Source: Myxococcales bacterium
GTDB lineage: Bacteria; Myxococcota_A; Polyangia; Haliangiales; Haliangiaceae
DNA: 57,962 nt
NCBI GenBank assembly: GCA_947483555.1
Contig: CANKMW010000058.1
Coordinates: forward strand, 1 to 57,962
Direction of reading: 5' to 3'
Position numbers and translations under genes: made by a program. The notes under the pieces are model-generated. The model ran no database searches and was not told the DNA's origin. It saw only the letters and a program-made list of their open reading frames with translations. Below are positions 48,083 to 57,962 of this stretch, in pieces; within the stretch, counting starts at the first letter, position 1, and each line of letters begins with the position of its first letter.

Positions 48083-49246
48083 GTGTCCTACCGCTCGTTC
48101 GCGCAGGTCCTGGCCGAGAAGCAGATCCTGGTGTGCGTCGGCTCGGGTGGCGTCGGCAAGACCACGACCGCGGCGGCGCTCGGCCTGGCCGGCGCCCGCA
48201 GCGGTCGGCGAACGCTGGTGATCACGATCGATCCCGCCAAGCGGCTGGCCAGCTCGCTGGGTCTGGCCACGCTCGGCCACGAGATCCAGGAGGTCGCGCC
48301 CGAGCTGGTCGGCGCCGGCAGCGTGGGGGCGGCGTCGCTGTCGGCGATGATGCTCGACCAGAAGCGCGCCTTCGACGAGGTGGTCGAGCGTCACGCCCGG
48401 GATCCGGCGGCGGTGAAGCGCATCCTGGCCAACCCGGTGTACGCCCAGATCTCGGGCTCGCTGGCCGGGAGCCAGGAGTATGCCGCGATGGCCAAGCTCC
48501 ACGAGCTCGACGCCACCGGTCGCTTCGATCTGATCGTCGTCGACACGCCGCCGACCTCGCACGCGCTCGACTTCCTCGACGCGCCGCAGAAGCTGACCGA
48601 GGCGATCGACTCGCCGGCGATCGAATGGTTCCGCAAGCTGCAGGGCGGCGGCCGCTCGGGGTGGTCCCTGCTCGGCAAGACCGGCTCGTTCGTGCTCGCC
48701 CGCCTGGCCAAGTTCGTGGGCTCGCAGTTCCTCGACGATCTGGGGGTGTTCTTCACCGAGTTCAACGACATCCTCGGTGGCTTTCGCCAGCGCGCCGAGG
48801 AGACCTTCGCGCTGCTCCGCCAGCCCAAGGTCGGCTTCGTCCTGGTGTCGTCGCCCGAACCCATGGCGCTGCGCGAAGCGCTGTTCTTCCACGAACGCTT
48901 GGTCGCCTCGAACATGCCGCTGGCCGGCTTCGTCATCAACCGGGTTCACGACCACCATCCCGCCGAGGCCACGCCGGCGGCCATCGAGCGGGCCCTGGTG
49001 GCGTCGTCGCCGGCGACGCAGCTCGCCATGTCAGGCACCAGCATCCGGATGGCCGCCGAGGCCCTGGCGGCGGCTCATGCCGAGCAGGAGTTGCTGGCGA
49101 CCGTCGACGATCGGGCTCTGGCCCAGGTCCGCGTGGCGGCCGGTCCCGGTGCGCTGATCGTCCGGGTCCTCCTGGCCCGTGAGGACGTGCACGACGTGGA
49201 TCGACTGATCGCGCTCGGCCAGGTGCTCACCGCGCCCCCGAGGTGA
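48083..49246 (+). CDS. ArsA/Get3-like ATPase
   Basis: About 387 residues from a GTG at 48083 (a TTG 42 bp upstream is also in frame). The P-loop GSGGVGKTTTAAALGLAGA is at the N-terminus, followed by TIDPAKRLASSLGL (switch I region), DLIVVDTPPTSHALDFLD (switch II) and VLVSSPEPMALREALFF. A single ATPase domain, unlike duplicated ArsA, and no metalloid Cys triad, so arsenite export is unlikely; relatives act as Get3-like or uncharacterised anion-transport ATPases. It follows the BCCP gene by 79 bp. Confidence 0.88.
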   Translation: MSYRSFAQVLAEKQILVCVGSGGVGKTTTAAALGLAGARSGRRTLVITIDPAKRLASSLGLATLGHEIQEVAPELVGAGSVGAASLSAMMLDQKRAFDEVVERHARDPAAVKRILANPVYAQISGSLAGSQEYAAMAKLHELDATGRFDLIVVDTPPTSHALDFLDAPQKLTEAIDSPAIEWFRKLQGGGRSGWSLLGKTGSFVLARLAKFVGSQFLDDLGVFFTEFNDILGGFRQRAEETFALLRQPKVGFVLVSSPEPMALREALFFHERLVASNMPLAGFVINRVHDHHPAEATPAAIERALVASSPATQLAMSGTSIRMAAEALAAAHAEQELLATVDDRALAQVRVAAGPGALIVRVLLAREDVHDVDRLIALGQVLTAPPR

Positions 49247-49338
49247 TCCGCGCCCCACCCGACCCTTCGGGCCGGCGCTGTGTGAATATCGGCCGCGGTC
49301 GGCGGTCCAACCGGACTGCTACCGCACCAAGGAGCGCC

Positions 49339-50640
49339 ATGCTGCCTCGCATCAAGCCGACCTTGACCAGCGTCCTGCTGGCCGCCCTCACGACCCTCGC
49401 GGCCGCCACCGCGGTCGCGCAGCCCGGAAGCGTCCGCGACCGCCGCCGCCAGCCGCCACCACCGGCACAGCCACAACCGCCGGCGCCGCCGCAGCCGCCG
49501 CCGCCACCGGCGCCACCGGTGGCCGCCCATCCGACCGAGGCGCCGCCGCCGGTCCGCAACGAGCGCCCCGGCGCGCGGCGCGGCATGGTGTGGGTCGAGG
49601 GGCGCTGGGACTGGCAGAATGGACAGTGGGCGTGGACCTCGGGACGCTGGGAGAAGGAGCGTCCAGGCAAGCGCTGGCAGGCCGGCCGGTGGGAGAAGCG
49701 CGGCGACCGCTTCGAGTGGAACGTCGACGTGTGGGTCGATCTGCCGCAGTTTCCGACCGCAGCACCCCCGCCGCCCCGCGTCGACCGTCGGGGTGGAGAT
49801 CGCCGCGGCTTCGAGTGGGTCGAGGGTCGGTGGGACTGGCAGAACGGCGCCTGGGTGTGGTCGACCGGACACTGGGAGAAGCAGCGCCCCGGCAAGCGGT
49901 GGCAGGCCGGCCGCTGGGAGAAACGCGGCGACCGCTTCGAGTGGAGCGCCGAGCTGTGGATCGACGCGCCGACGTTCCCGACCGCCGAACCGCCCCAGCC
50001 GCGCGTCGAGCGACGCCCCGGCATGCGTCGCGGTCTGGTGTGGATGGAGGGCCGATGGGACTGGCAGAACGGCGACTGGGTGTGGATGGGCGGTCGCTGG
50101 GAGAAGGAGCAGCCGGGCAAGCGCTGGCAGGCCGGCCGCTGGCTCAAGCGCGGTGACCGGTTCGAGTGGGAAGCCGACGTGTGGATCGATCAGCCGCAGT
50201 TCCCGACCGAGGCGCCGCCACCACCACGCGTCGATCGCCGCGGCGGTCCACGCCGCAGCATGGCGTGGATCGAGGGCCGCTGGGACTGGCAGAACGGTGC
50301 CTGGGTGTGGATGGAGGGCCGGTGGGAGAAGGAACGCCGCGGCAAACGCTGGCGCGCTGGCCGCTGGCAGCAGCGCGGCGATCGGTACGAGTACGAAGCC
50401 GACGCCTGGGACGAGATCCCGCAGTACCCGACCGCGCCGCCGCCGGCGCCAACCGCGGAGCCAGCCCAGGCCCCGAAGGCCGGTTACGTCTGGGTGGCCG
50501 GCAACCACGAGTGGCGCGACGGACAGTACATCTGGATGCCGGGTCACTGGGAGCGTCAGAAGGCCAACCTGCGCTGGGTCGACGGTCGCTGGGACAAGCA
50601 GGGCGATCGCTTCGTGTGGATCCCCGGCGCCTGGCAGTAG
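49339..50640 (+). CDS. Secreted YXWXXGXW-repeat protein
   Basis: 433 residues. The ATG at 49339 follows AAGGAG and starts a signal peptide (PRIKPTLTSVLLAALTTLAAATAVAQ). A Pro/Gln-rich linker (~35-80) leads to five repeats: four complete 75-residue units and a shorter fifth. Each contains EGRWDWQNGxWxW, GRWEKxxPGKRWQAGRW and RGDRFEW, the YXWXXGXW type of repeat (WxxGxW). Expected to be a periplasmic or surface protein with Trp-rich, possibly glycan-binding blades. Function unknown. Confidence 0.88.
   Translation: MLPRIKPTLTSVLLAALTTLAAATAVAQPGSVRDRRRQPPPPAQPQPPAPPQPPPPPAPPVAAHPTEAPPPVRNERPGARRGMVWVEGRWDWQNGQWAWTSGRWEKERPGKRWQAGRWEKRGDRFEWNVDVWVDLPQFPTAAPPPPRVDRRGGDRRGFEWVEGRWDWQNGAWVWSTGHWEKQRPGKRWQAGRWEKRGDRFEWSAELWIDAPTFPTAEPPQPRVERRPGMRRGLVWMEGRWDWQNGDWVWMGGRWEKEQPGKRWQAGRWLKRGDRFEWEADVWIDQPQFPTEAPPPPRVDRRGGPRRSMAWIEGRWDWQNGAWVWMEGRWEKERRGKRWRAGRWQQRGDRYEYEADAWDEIPQYPTAPPPAPTAEPAQAPKAGYVWVAGNHEWRDGQYIWMPGHWERQKANLRWVDGRWDKQGDRFVWIPGAWQ
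49582..50637. repeat. 225-bp tandem coding repeats
   Basis: Units 49582-49806, 49807-50031, 50032-50256, 50257-50481 and a partial 50482-50637. The first three or four are very similar at the DNA level, showing recent duplication. They lie within one reading frame. Confidence 0.9.
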
Positions 50641-50664
50641 CGTCATGACCGGCGCGCGCGTCCA

Positions 50665-52085
50665 TCAACGCGCGCGCCACACGCACCAGGTCGGCGCCTC
50701 GCCGCAACGCCAGGGGCGGAACGTGAGCCCGGGTGCCGACAGCGCCGCACCGTCGCGGGGCTGCCACGGCGCGCGATCGGCGGACAGCAGGTAGACGCGG
50801 TCGAAGCCGGTGGCGGTCTCTGCCACCACCGGCTCGCCGCCGACCAGCTCGGTGCGGCAGCCCGTGTACCAGGAGATCTGCGGGCGGGTCCCGGTGAAGA
50901 CCAGGCAACGCTGGCCGTCGGCGTCCACGCGCACCGCCGCGGCCGCGCCGACCAGCGCGACGCGGCGCCAGGCCATGCGGTCCGAACGGGAGATCGCGAC
51001 GGCGGCGCCGCCGACCGCGGAGATCGCGGACAGCACCAGCACCGCGGCGCGCAGGCGAGGCCGGATCGCGATCCAGCCGGCGCCGGCGACGGTGAGCGCG
51101 GTGGTGGCGAAGAAGACGTAGCGCGCCTCGCCGTGTGCGCGCAGGCCGAGCAGGATGATCTGTCCCAGCGCCGAGACCACCAGGACGCGCCGCAGCCGCG
51201 CGGACGCGGCCTCGGCGTCGGCGGCCGTCGCGCGGCCCGGCCGCCACGCGCTGATGCCGACGGCCACGCCAACCGCCGCCACCGCCCCCATCAACGGCCC
51301 CGCGACCGCCCACGGCCAGCGGGTCGCGTACCAGACCAGTCCGTCGCCGACGTAGGCGCGGTTGGCGGCCAGCTCGGAGACCTGCAGCACGCCCAGCAGC
51401 GAGCCGGTGCGCGCCTCGCTCCACAGGAAGAACGGCACCAGCAGCAGCGCGACGCCGACGCCGGTGAGGAACGTCGCCACGCGACGGCGGCGATAGACGA
51501 CCATCACCGTCGCCAGCACCAGCGCGACCAGGGGCCCGCTGCCGTAGCGCAGATAGATCGCCGCGGCACCCGCGACCGCGGCGCCCAGCCACGCCCCCAC
51601 CCGCGGCCGGGGTCGCGCGGCGTCATCGGTCATGAGCACGACCATGGCCAGCACCAGCGCCGCCGCCGGCAGATCCGACAGCGCCTCGCCGCTCCGCATC
51701 AGCCATGGCGCCGCCGTGACCTGCACCGCCAGCGCCAGCAGCCCGCTCGCCGCGCCCGCCCGACGCGCCAGCCGCCACACCAGCGCGGCGTACACCATGG
51801 CGACGAGCACGAACGGCAACCGGATCGCGAGCTCGCTGCCGCCGGCGACCACGCCCGGCGCCGCCAGCAGCCGCATCCCGATCGACCGATGCAGCGGATA
51901 CGGATCGGCGTCGGCGGCGCCATCGACGAGCCCACGCGCCCCGAGCGCGTACTGGGCCTCGTCGTGACCCAGCGATCCCGAGACCACGGCGACCACGGCG
52001 CCGACCAGCGCGACCCAGCCCAGCCCGACCGCGACCGCGACGCGCTCGCCACGATCCGAGCGCCACCACCCCGCCGCGCCCGCGC

Positions 52086-52089
<4 letters not shown>
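50665..52089 (-). CDS. Multispanning GT-C-like membrane protein 3
   Basis: 474 residues from a GTG at 52089, whose GTGA overlaps the stop of the upstream gene. About nine helices; the first loop carries SGSLGHDEAQYALGARGLVDG, where GT39-type enzymes keep catalytic acidic residues (the GHDEAQY motif). A short C-terminal soluble part follows. Donor and acceptor unknown. Coupled to the putative peptidase gene upstream. Confidence 0.72.
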
Positions 52090-53435
<1,346 letters not shown>

Positions 53436-53460
53436 GAGGAGCGATCCCAATTGTAGCAGA

Positions 53461-53484
53461 GCCTGTCCTGAGCCTGTCGAAGGG
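53461..53484. repeat. Dispersed repeat, second copy
   Basis: Exact 24-bp reverse complement of 47432-47455, between the putative peptidase gene and the stop of the SDR gene. The other arm of the palindrome seen at 47410 is not present here. Confidence 0.85.
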
Positions 53485-53494
53485 CCGTGCGGGG

Positions 53495-54286
53495 TCAGGA
53501 CGCCGGCGTGGGACTGAAGCGGCGCGACACCCAGGTCGCGACGCCGAGCACGCGATCGGCCACGGCGTACAGCGGCGGGTAGATGACGCGCGGCTCGCGC
53601 CGCTCGATGGCGCGCGCGATGAGCAGCGCGAGCCGCGCCGGATCGCCGGTCGGCATGAGACGCGCCACCAGGCTGGGAGGGAGCTGGGCGCGCGCCCCGC
53701 GCTCGAGCGCCGACGCGACCGGGCCCGGATAGACGGTCATGACGTGGACACCCTGCGGCGCCAGCTCGAGGTTGGCGATCTCGGACGCCATCGCCAGCCC
53801 GGCCTTGGCGCAGCCGTAGTACGCGCAGCCCCGTAGCGGCACCCGGCCGGCCATGCTCGACACGTTGACGATCACGCCGCCGCCGGCCGCCACCATCGCC
53901 GGCGCGGCCAGACTCATCAGGCGCAACGGGCTGGTCAGATCGATGTCGAGCAGGCGGCGGGCGGCGTCCCACGGCATGCCGACGATGGAACGGACGTCCA
54001 TGATGCCGGCGCAGTTGACGAGCCCGTCGACCGCGCCGTGGGACGCGACCGCCGCGTGCCAGTGGTCGGCGAGGGCTTCCGGGCGGGCCAGATCCCAGCG
54101 GTGTTGCGTCGCCGCGACGCCGGCCGGCAGCGCCGCGGCGACGCCGGCGAGCCCGTCGGCGTCGACGTCGACGAGCGATAGCCGCACGCCCGGGTGGCGG
54201 ATCGCCAGTTCGGACGCCAGCGCGCCGCCGATGGCGCCAGCGGCGCCGGTGATCAGCACGTGCGACAGCGGGACGGCGTTCGGCAT
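53495..54286 (-). CDS. Short-chain dehydrogenase/reductase
   Basis: 263 residues from the ATG at 54286. Rossmann signature VLITGAAGAIGGALA at the N-terminus, NCAG motif, catalytic Ser in VNVSSMAG and YxxxK in YYGCAKAG. NAD(P)-dependent oxidoreductase of the classical SDR type; substrate unknown. The C-terminal helix region (PLYAVADRVLGVATWVSRRF) may touch the membrane. Follows the phasin-like gene (31-bp gap) on the same strand. Confidence 0.9.
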   Translation of the reverse strand: MPNAVPLSHVLITGAAGAIGGALASELAIRHPGVRLSLVDVDADGLAGVAAALPAGVAATQHRWDLARPEALADHWHAAVASHGAVDGLVNCAGIMDVRSIVGMPWDAARRLLDIDLTSPLRLMSLAAPAMVAAGGGVIVNVSSMAGRVPLRGCAYYGCAKAGLAMASEIANLELAPQGVHVMTVYPGPVASALERGARAQLPPSLVARLMPTGDPARLALLIARAIERREPRVIYPPLYAVADRVLGVATWVSRRFSPTPAS

Positions 54287-54317
54287 CGGCACAGCATGCA
54301 CGCCGGCCCGGCCGCCG

Positions 54318-54728
54318 TCAGTTGCCCTTGGGGGCGACGACGGCGTTGATCGCACCCGAGAACACCGCGGCGGCGTCCTTCGTGGTGGTCCGCGCCGCAC
54401 CGGCCGACGTGCCGACGATGCGCTCGATCGACGCCTGCAGCTCGGCGATGGTGCCGTCGATGCGTTGGGTCAACCGCCGGGCGACGGCGAAGCCGCTCTT
54501 GACCAGCGCCTCGCTGGTCTCGAGCACCGCCAGCGTGCTCTTGGCGAGCTCGGTGCGGACGTCGCTCGACACGCCGAGCGCGGTGGTGGCGACGATCTCG
54601 CCGCCGTCGACTGCCAGGGTGGCGATGGCGGGAAGGAAGCCGCGCACCGCATCGGCGTCGACGACGTTGGCGCGTGGGGACTTGTCCTTGGGGTCGGTGG
54701 TCTTTTCCATGTCGACACCGTGCGTCAT
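54318..54728 (-). CDS. Small phasin-like helical protein
   Basis: 136 residues, entirely helical and without Cys: ELAKSTLAVLETSEALVKSGFAVARRLTQRIDGTIAELQASIERI. Amphipathic helices of this type occur in phasins and granule-associated proteins, but the similarity is general. The ATG at 54728 has a GAAGG 8-12 nt upstream; an ATG six codons later is also possible. Probably co-transcribed with the SDR gene. Confidence 0.6.
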   Translation of the reverse strand: MTHGVDMEKTTDPKDKSPRANVVDADAVRGFLPAIATLAVDGGEIVATTALGVSSDVRTELAKSTLAVLETSEALVKSGFAVARRLTQRIDGTIAELQASIERIVGTSAGAARTTTKDAAAVFSGAINAVVAPKGN

Positions 54729-54735
54729 GACCTGC

Positions 54736-54761
54736 CTTCACGAAACGACTTTTTTGTGAAG
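54736..54761. promoter_or_regulatory. Inverted repeat in a divergent regulatory gap
   Basis: CTTCAC (54736-54741) and GTGAAG (54756-54761) flank an A/T-rich centre with six T. It lies between the phasin-like gene and the PilR-like gene (97-bp gap) and could be an operator. GTGAG/CTCAC-type half-sites follow at 54765-54772. Confidence 0.4.
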
Positions 54762-54825
54762 AGTGTGACTCACGTAGGTGACGCCGCATCATCGCGCCCG
54801 CGCACGGTTCCAGTTAGGCTCACTC

Positions 54826-56211
<1,386 letters not shown>

Positions 56212-56357
56212 CCCTCGGAGAATCCTGGAGATCGCGGGCCGCGGACGGGTAGCACCGGGGTAACGGTGAGGTATTGCGGCACCCGCTGTCGGTCGGCGCC
56301 CCCAGCCGGTGCGCTATGCAGGTGGGCAGTTCGAATACTTACGAAGCAAGGCGCCGC

Positions 56358-56373
56358 TGGCACGAGGCCTGCT
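56358..56373 (+). promoter_or_regulatory. Sigma-54 promoter of the first pilin gene
   Basis: TGGCACG (56358-56364), AGGC, CTGCT (56369-56373): the -24 box is perfect and the -12 GC is in place. Predicted start near 56384, 35 nt before the ATG. Confidence 0.75.
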
Positions 56374-56418
56374 TGGTTGGTGTCGAAGCGCGCCCATGAT
56401 TCTCCAGGAGTCATCCCG

Positions 56419-56937
56419 ATGAGCAGTACTTCTCGCCGCCGATCTGGTGTGGCTGGATTCACGCTGATCGAACTCATGATCGTGGTGGCGATCATCGGCA
56501 TCCTGGCCGCGGTCGCCATCCCCGCCTTCATGGACTACATGAAGAAGGGCAAGCGCAGCGAGGCTGAGCTCAACCTCAACGTGATGGCGAAGGCCAACAA
56601 GGCCAACTACGTCGACCACGCCAGCTACGTGGAGACCAGCCAGGCGGCAACACCAACGATCAACTGCTGTACGCAGAACACCAGCGGCGGCAAGCGGTGC
56701 GCGGCGGTCAACGCCGACTGGCAGGGTGTGGCGACCTGGGACGCCCTCGACTTCGAGCTCGCGCAGCCGTTCTATTTCCAGTACGCGTACGTCGGCGTCG
56801 TCGGCGGCGCGACGTACACGGCGACCGCCACCGGCGATCTCGACTGCGACGGCGTCCCGATCGTCGTCACGCTGACCGGCGCCGATAGTGGTGGGACGCC
56901 GTCGATGGCGATCACCAAGCCGACCAACCGCGACTGA
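56419..56937 (+). CDS. pilA: Type IV pilin
   Basis: 172 residues. Prepilin leader MSSTSRRRSGVAG, cleavage before F in GFTLIELMIVVAIIGILAAVAIPAF; Glu5 of the mature protein is present. C-terminal part with Cys (INCCTQN, KRCAAV, DLDCDG) that may form disulfides, as in myxobacterial pilins. A CAGGAG ribosome-binding site and a sigma-54 promoter precede it; a strong terminator follows. It lies directly downstream of the PilR-like gene. Confidence 0.93.
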   Translation: MSSTSRRRSGVAGFTLIELMIVVAIIGILAAVAIPAFMDYMKKGKRSEAELNLNVMAKANKANYVDHASYVETSQAATPTINCCTQNTSGGKRCAAVNADWQGVATWDALDFELAQPFYFQYAYVGVVGGATYTATATGDLDCDGVPIVVTLTGADSGGTPSMAITKPTNRD

Positions 56938-56958
56938 CGCGGTGCGCGGCGCGGTGGG

Positions 56959-56995
56959 CACGACCTCGAGGCCGCCCTCGAGGTCGTGGAATTTT
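56959..56995 (+). terminator. Strong intrinsic terminator of the first pilin gene
   Basis: 13-bp perfect stem (56959-56971 with 56976-56988) and a 4-nt CCGC loop, followed by GAATTTT. It separates the first pilin transcript from the next. Confidence 0.75.
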
Positions 56996-57114
56996 CGGCC
57001 GATCAGCGGCGGCCGTGGTGACGTTTTGCGGCTCCCCGAACGCCGCGAATTGTCGCCACGAAAGGTCACCCTGCGAGGGGTGGAGAATTCCAGAGCTTGG
57101 CGGTCGCGCGCCGC

Positions 57115-57130
57115 TGGCACGGTCCGTGCT
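57115..57130 (+). promoter_or_regulatory. Sigma-54 promoter of the second pilin-like gene
   Basis: TGGCACG-GTCC-GTGCT with -24 GG and -12 GC in place. The 13 bases CGCCGCTGGCACG are the same as at the first pilin promoter. The predicted start (~57140) is almost on the GTG start codon. Confidence 0.6.
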
Positions 57131-57143
57131 CGGTGTTCCGTTC

Positions 57144-57662
57144 GTGCGGCAAGCCGGGTTCACGCTGGTCGAGATCCTGGTCGCCGTCGCGCTGATCGGG
57201 ATCCTGGCCGGCATCGCCATCATCTCGTTCACCAAGCAGGCTCGCAAGACCAAGGGCGCCGAGGCCAACGCCATGTTCGCCGCCCTGCGCATCTCCCAGG
57301 AGCAGTACCACCTCGAGAACGGCACCTACCTGTCGTCGGGAACCGGTGAGGCCAACATCCATCCCGCCACGCCGGGCCGGCTCGCGCAGACCATCCTGCC
57401 GTTGCCGACGACCTGGACCTCGTTGAAGGTCAAGCTGCCCCAGGAGAACGTGTACTGCGGCTACGTCACGGTGGCCGGTCGGGCCAACGACGCCACCAAC
57501 CTGGGCGTCAAGGCGGCCAAGTTCGGGCTCACGGTCGCCCCGAGCACCGACTGGTACTACCTGCTCGCCCACTGCGACCTCAACGGCGACGCCGCGCGCG
57601 ACTCGTACTACTTCAGCTGGAGCGGCGACACCGTCATCCAGAAACAGAACGAAGGCTACTGA
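57144..57662 (+). CDS. Type IV pilin-like protein (pseudopilin)
   Basis: 172 residues from a GTG at 57144, which gives a minimal leader MRQAG before FTLVEILVAVALIGILAGIAIISF. Glu5 is present. The C-terminal part is typical of a minor pilin (ALRISQEQYHLENGTYLS, ENVYCGYVTV, LAHCDLNGD, with two Cys). An alternative GTG at 57126 lies inside the -12 box of its promoter and is unlikely if that promoter is real. No Shine-Dalgarno is visible before 57144. If the promoter is used, the mRNA is nearly leaderless. Confidence 0.85.
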   Translation: MRQAGFTLVEILVAVALIGILAGIAIISFTKQARKTKGAEANAMFAALRISQEQYHLENGTYLSSGTGEANIHPATPGRLAQTILPLPTTWTSLKVKLPQENVYCGYVTVAGRANDATNLGVKAAKFGLTVAPSTDWYYLLAHCDLNGDAARDSYYFSWSGDTVIQKQNEGY

Positions 57663-57753
57663 GCCTGATCATCGGCTTTCATCGGGCAACCACCACCTCG
57701 GGTGGCGCCTGAGACAACCAACCCGTCATCCGAGGAAAGAGAAGGACATCGAT

Positions 57754-57962
57754 ATGATCAGGATCTCCCGCAAGGCGCAACGTGGCTTCACCCTCATCGA
57801 GCTCATGATCGTGGTCGCGATCATCGGCATCCTGGCCGCCGTCGCCATCCCGGCCTTCATGGACTACATGAAGAAGGGCAAGCGCAGCGAGGCCGAGCTC
57901 AACCTCAACGCCGTCGCCAAGTCGAACAAGGCCGAGTTCACCACCAACGCCAGCTACATCAC
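57754..57962 (+). CDS. Type IV pilin, cut by the window end
   Basis: The first 69 codons of a second PilA-type pilin. MIRISRKAQRGFTLIELMIVVAIIGILAAVAIPAFMDYMKKGKRSEAELNLN is nearly the same as in the first pilin from the cleavage site on; a ~40-bp stretch around the MDYMKKGKRSE codons is almost identical in DNA. A GAAGGA ribosome-binding site lies upstream. No -24/-12 box was found in the 91-bp gap before it, so it may be transcribed with the preceding pilin-like gene. Confidence 0.9.
   Translation, partial: MIRISRKAQRGFTLIELMIVVAIIGILAAVAIPAFMDYMKKGKRSEAELNLNAVAKSNKAEFTTNASYI

Noticed and set aside
48083..49246. Arsenic efflux ATPase arsA with a function in resistance
   Set aside because: Single ATPase domain, no Cys triad, no arsB, arsD or arsR nearby.
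49290..49320. Sigma-54 promoter before the YXWXXGXW gene
   Set aside because: The GG and GC dinucleotides are 12 nt apart rather than 10, so the -24/-12 spacing fails.
49582..50637. CRISPR-like array
   Set aside because: The units are 225 bp, contiguous, coding and without spacers.

Overview
The window looks like chromosomal DNA of a high-GC member of the Myxococcota (former Deltaproteobacteria; Polyangia or Haliangiales-like). This is inferred from gene content: a CdnL/CarD-type regulator, a secreted protein ending in a MYXO-CTERM-like tail, a Pkn-type Ser/Thr kinase, an FHA-domain sigma-54 activator, a PilR-like regulator next to type IV pilins, and many lipoproteins of unknown role. No rRNA or tRNA gene, CRISPR array, prophage or complete IS was seen.

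Layout. 1-12.5 kb: a 5'-truncated GH31 glycosidase, tandem hairpins and a REP-associated (RAYT-like) transposase, an FHA membrane protein, a large secreted phosphoesterase/beta-propeller protein, and a membrane sulfatase-like protein flanked by two GT-C-like membrane proteins. 12.5-21 kb: lipoproteins, a PHP-type metallohydrolase, a lytic transglycosylase, L-aspartate oxidase (nadB), and a minus-strand trio (MshEN-receiver-TPR protein, a small helical protein, an AhpD-like protein). The AhpD-like gene has an in-frame TGA exactly at the second Cys of its CxxCxxxH motif, followed at once by a hairpin with a GGUC apical loop. It is a strong selenoprotein candidate. 21-29 kb: cdnL, a macro-domain protein, the nuoABCDGHI part of respiratory complex I, and a probable 6S RNA gene with its own promoter.

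29-41 kb: a glycosyltransferase 2, a protein with two CAAX-protease domains, gltX, an ATGA-coupled blaI-blaR-dsbA-like operon with a visible operator, a WGR protein, a GST, a Ser/Thr kinase, an EamA-like transporter and an RlmN-family methyltransferase. 41-54 kb: an acyltransferase, a DUF2914 protein, an HtrA-like protease, an FHA/sigma-54 activator divergent from a His-rich secreted protein that has a -24/-12 promoter, a biotinyl carrier protein, an ArsA-like ATPase, a YXWXXGXW repeat protein, a third GT-C-like protein, a putative HExxH peptidase, an SDR and a phasin-like protein. 54-58 kb: a PilR-like regulator and three pilin genes; two have -24/-12 promoters with the same 13-bp core, and the third runs off the window.

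Short dispersed repeats occur in several gaps: a GGTGTCAGCCACC palindrome family, and a 24-bp element present at 47.4 and 53.5 kb. Genes lie on both strands and are tightly packed, often with 4-bp start/stop overlaps.
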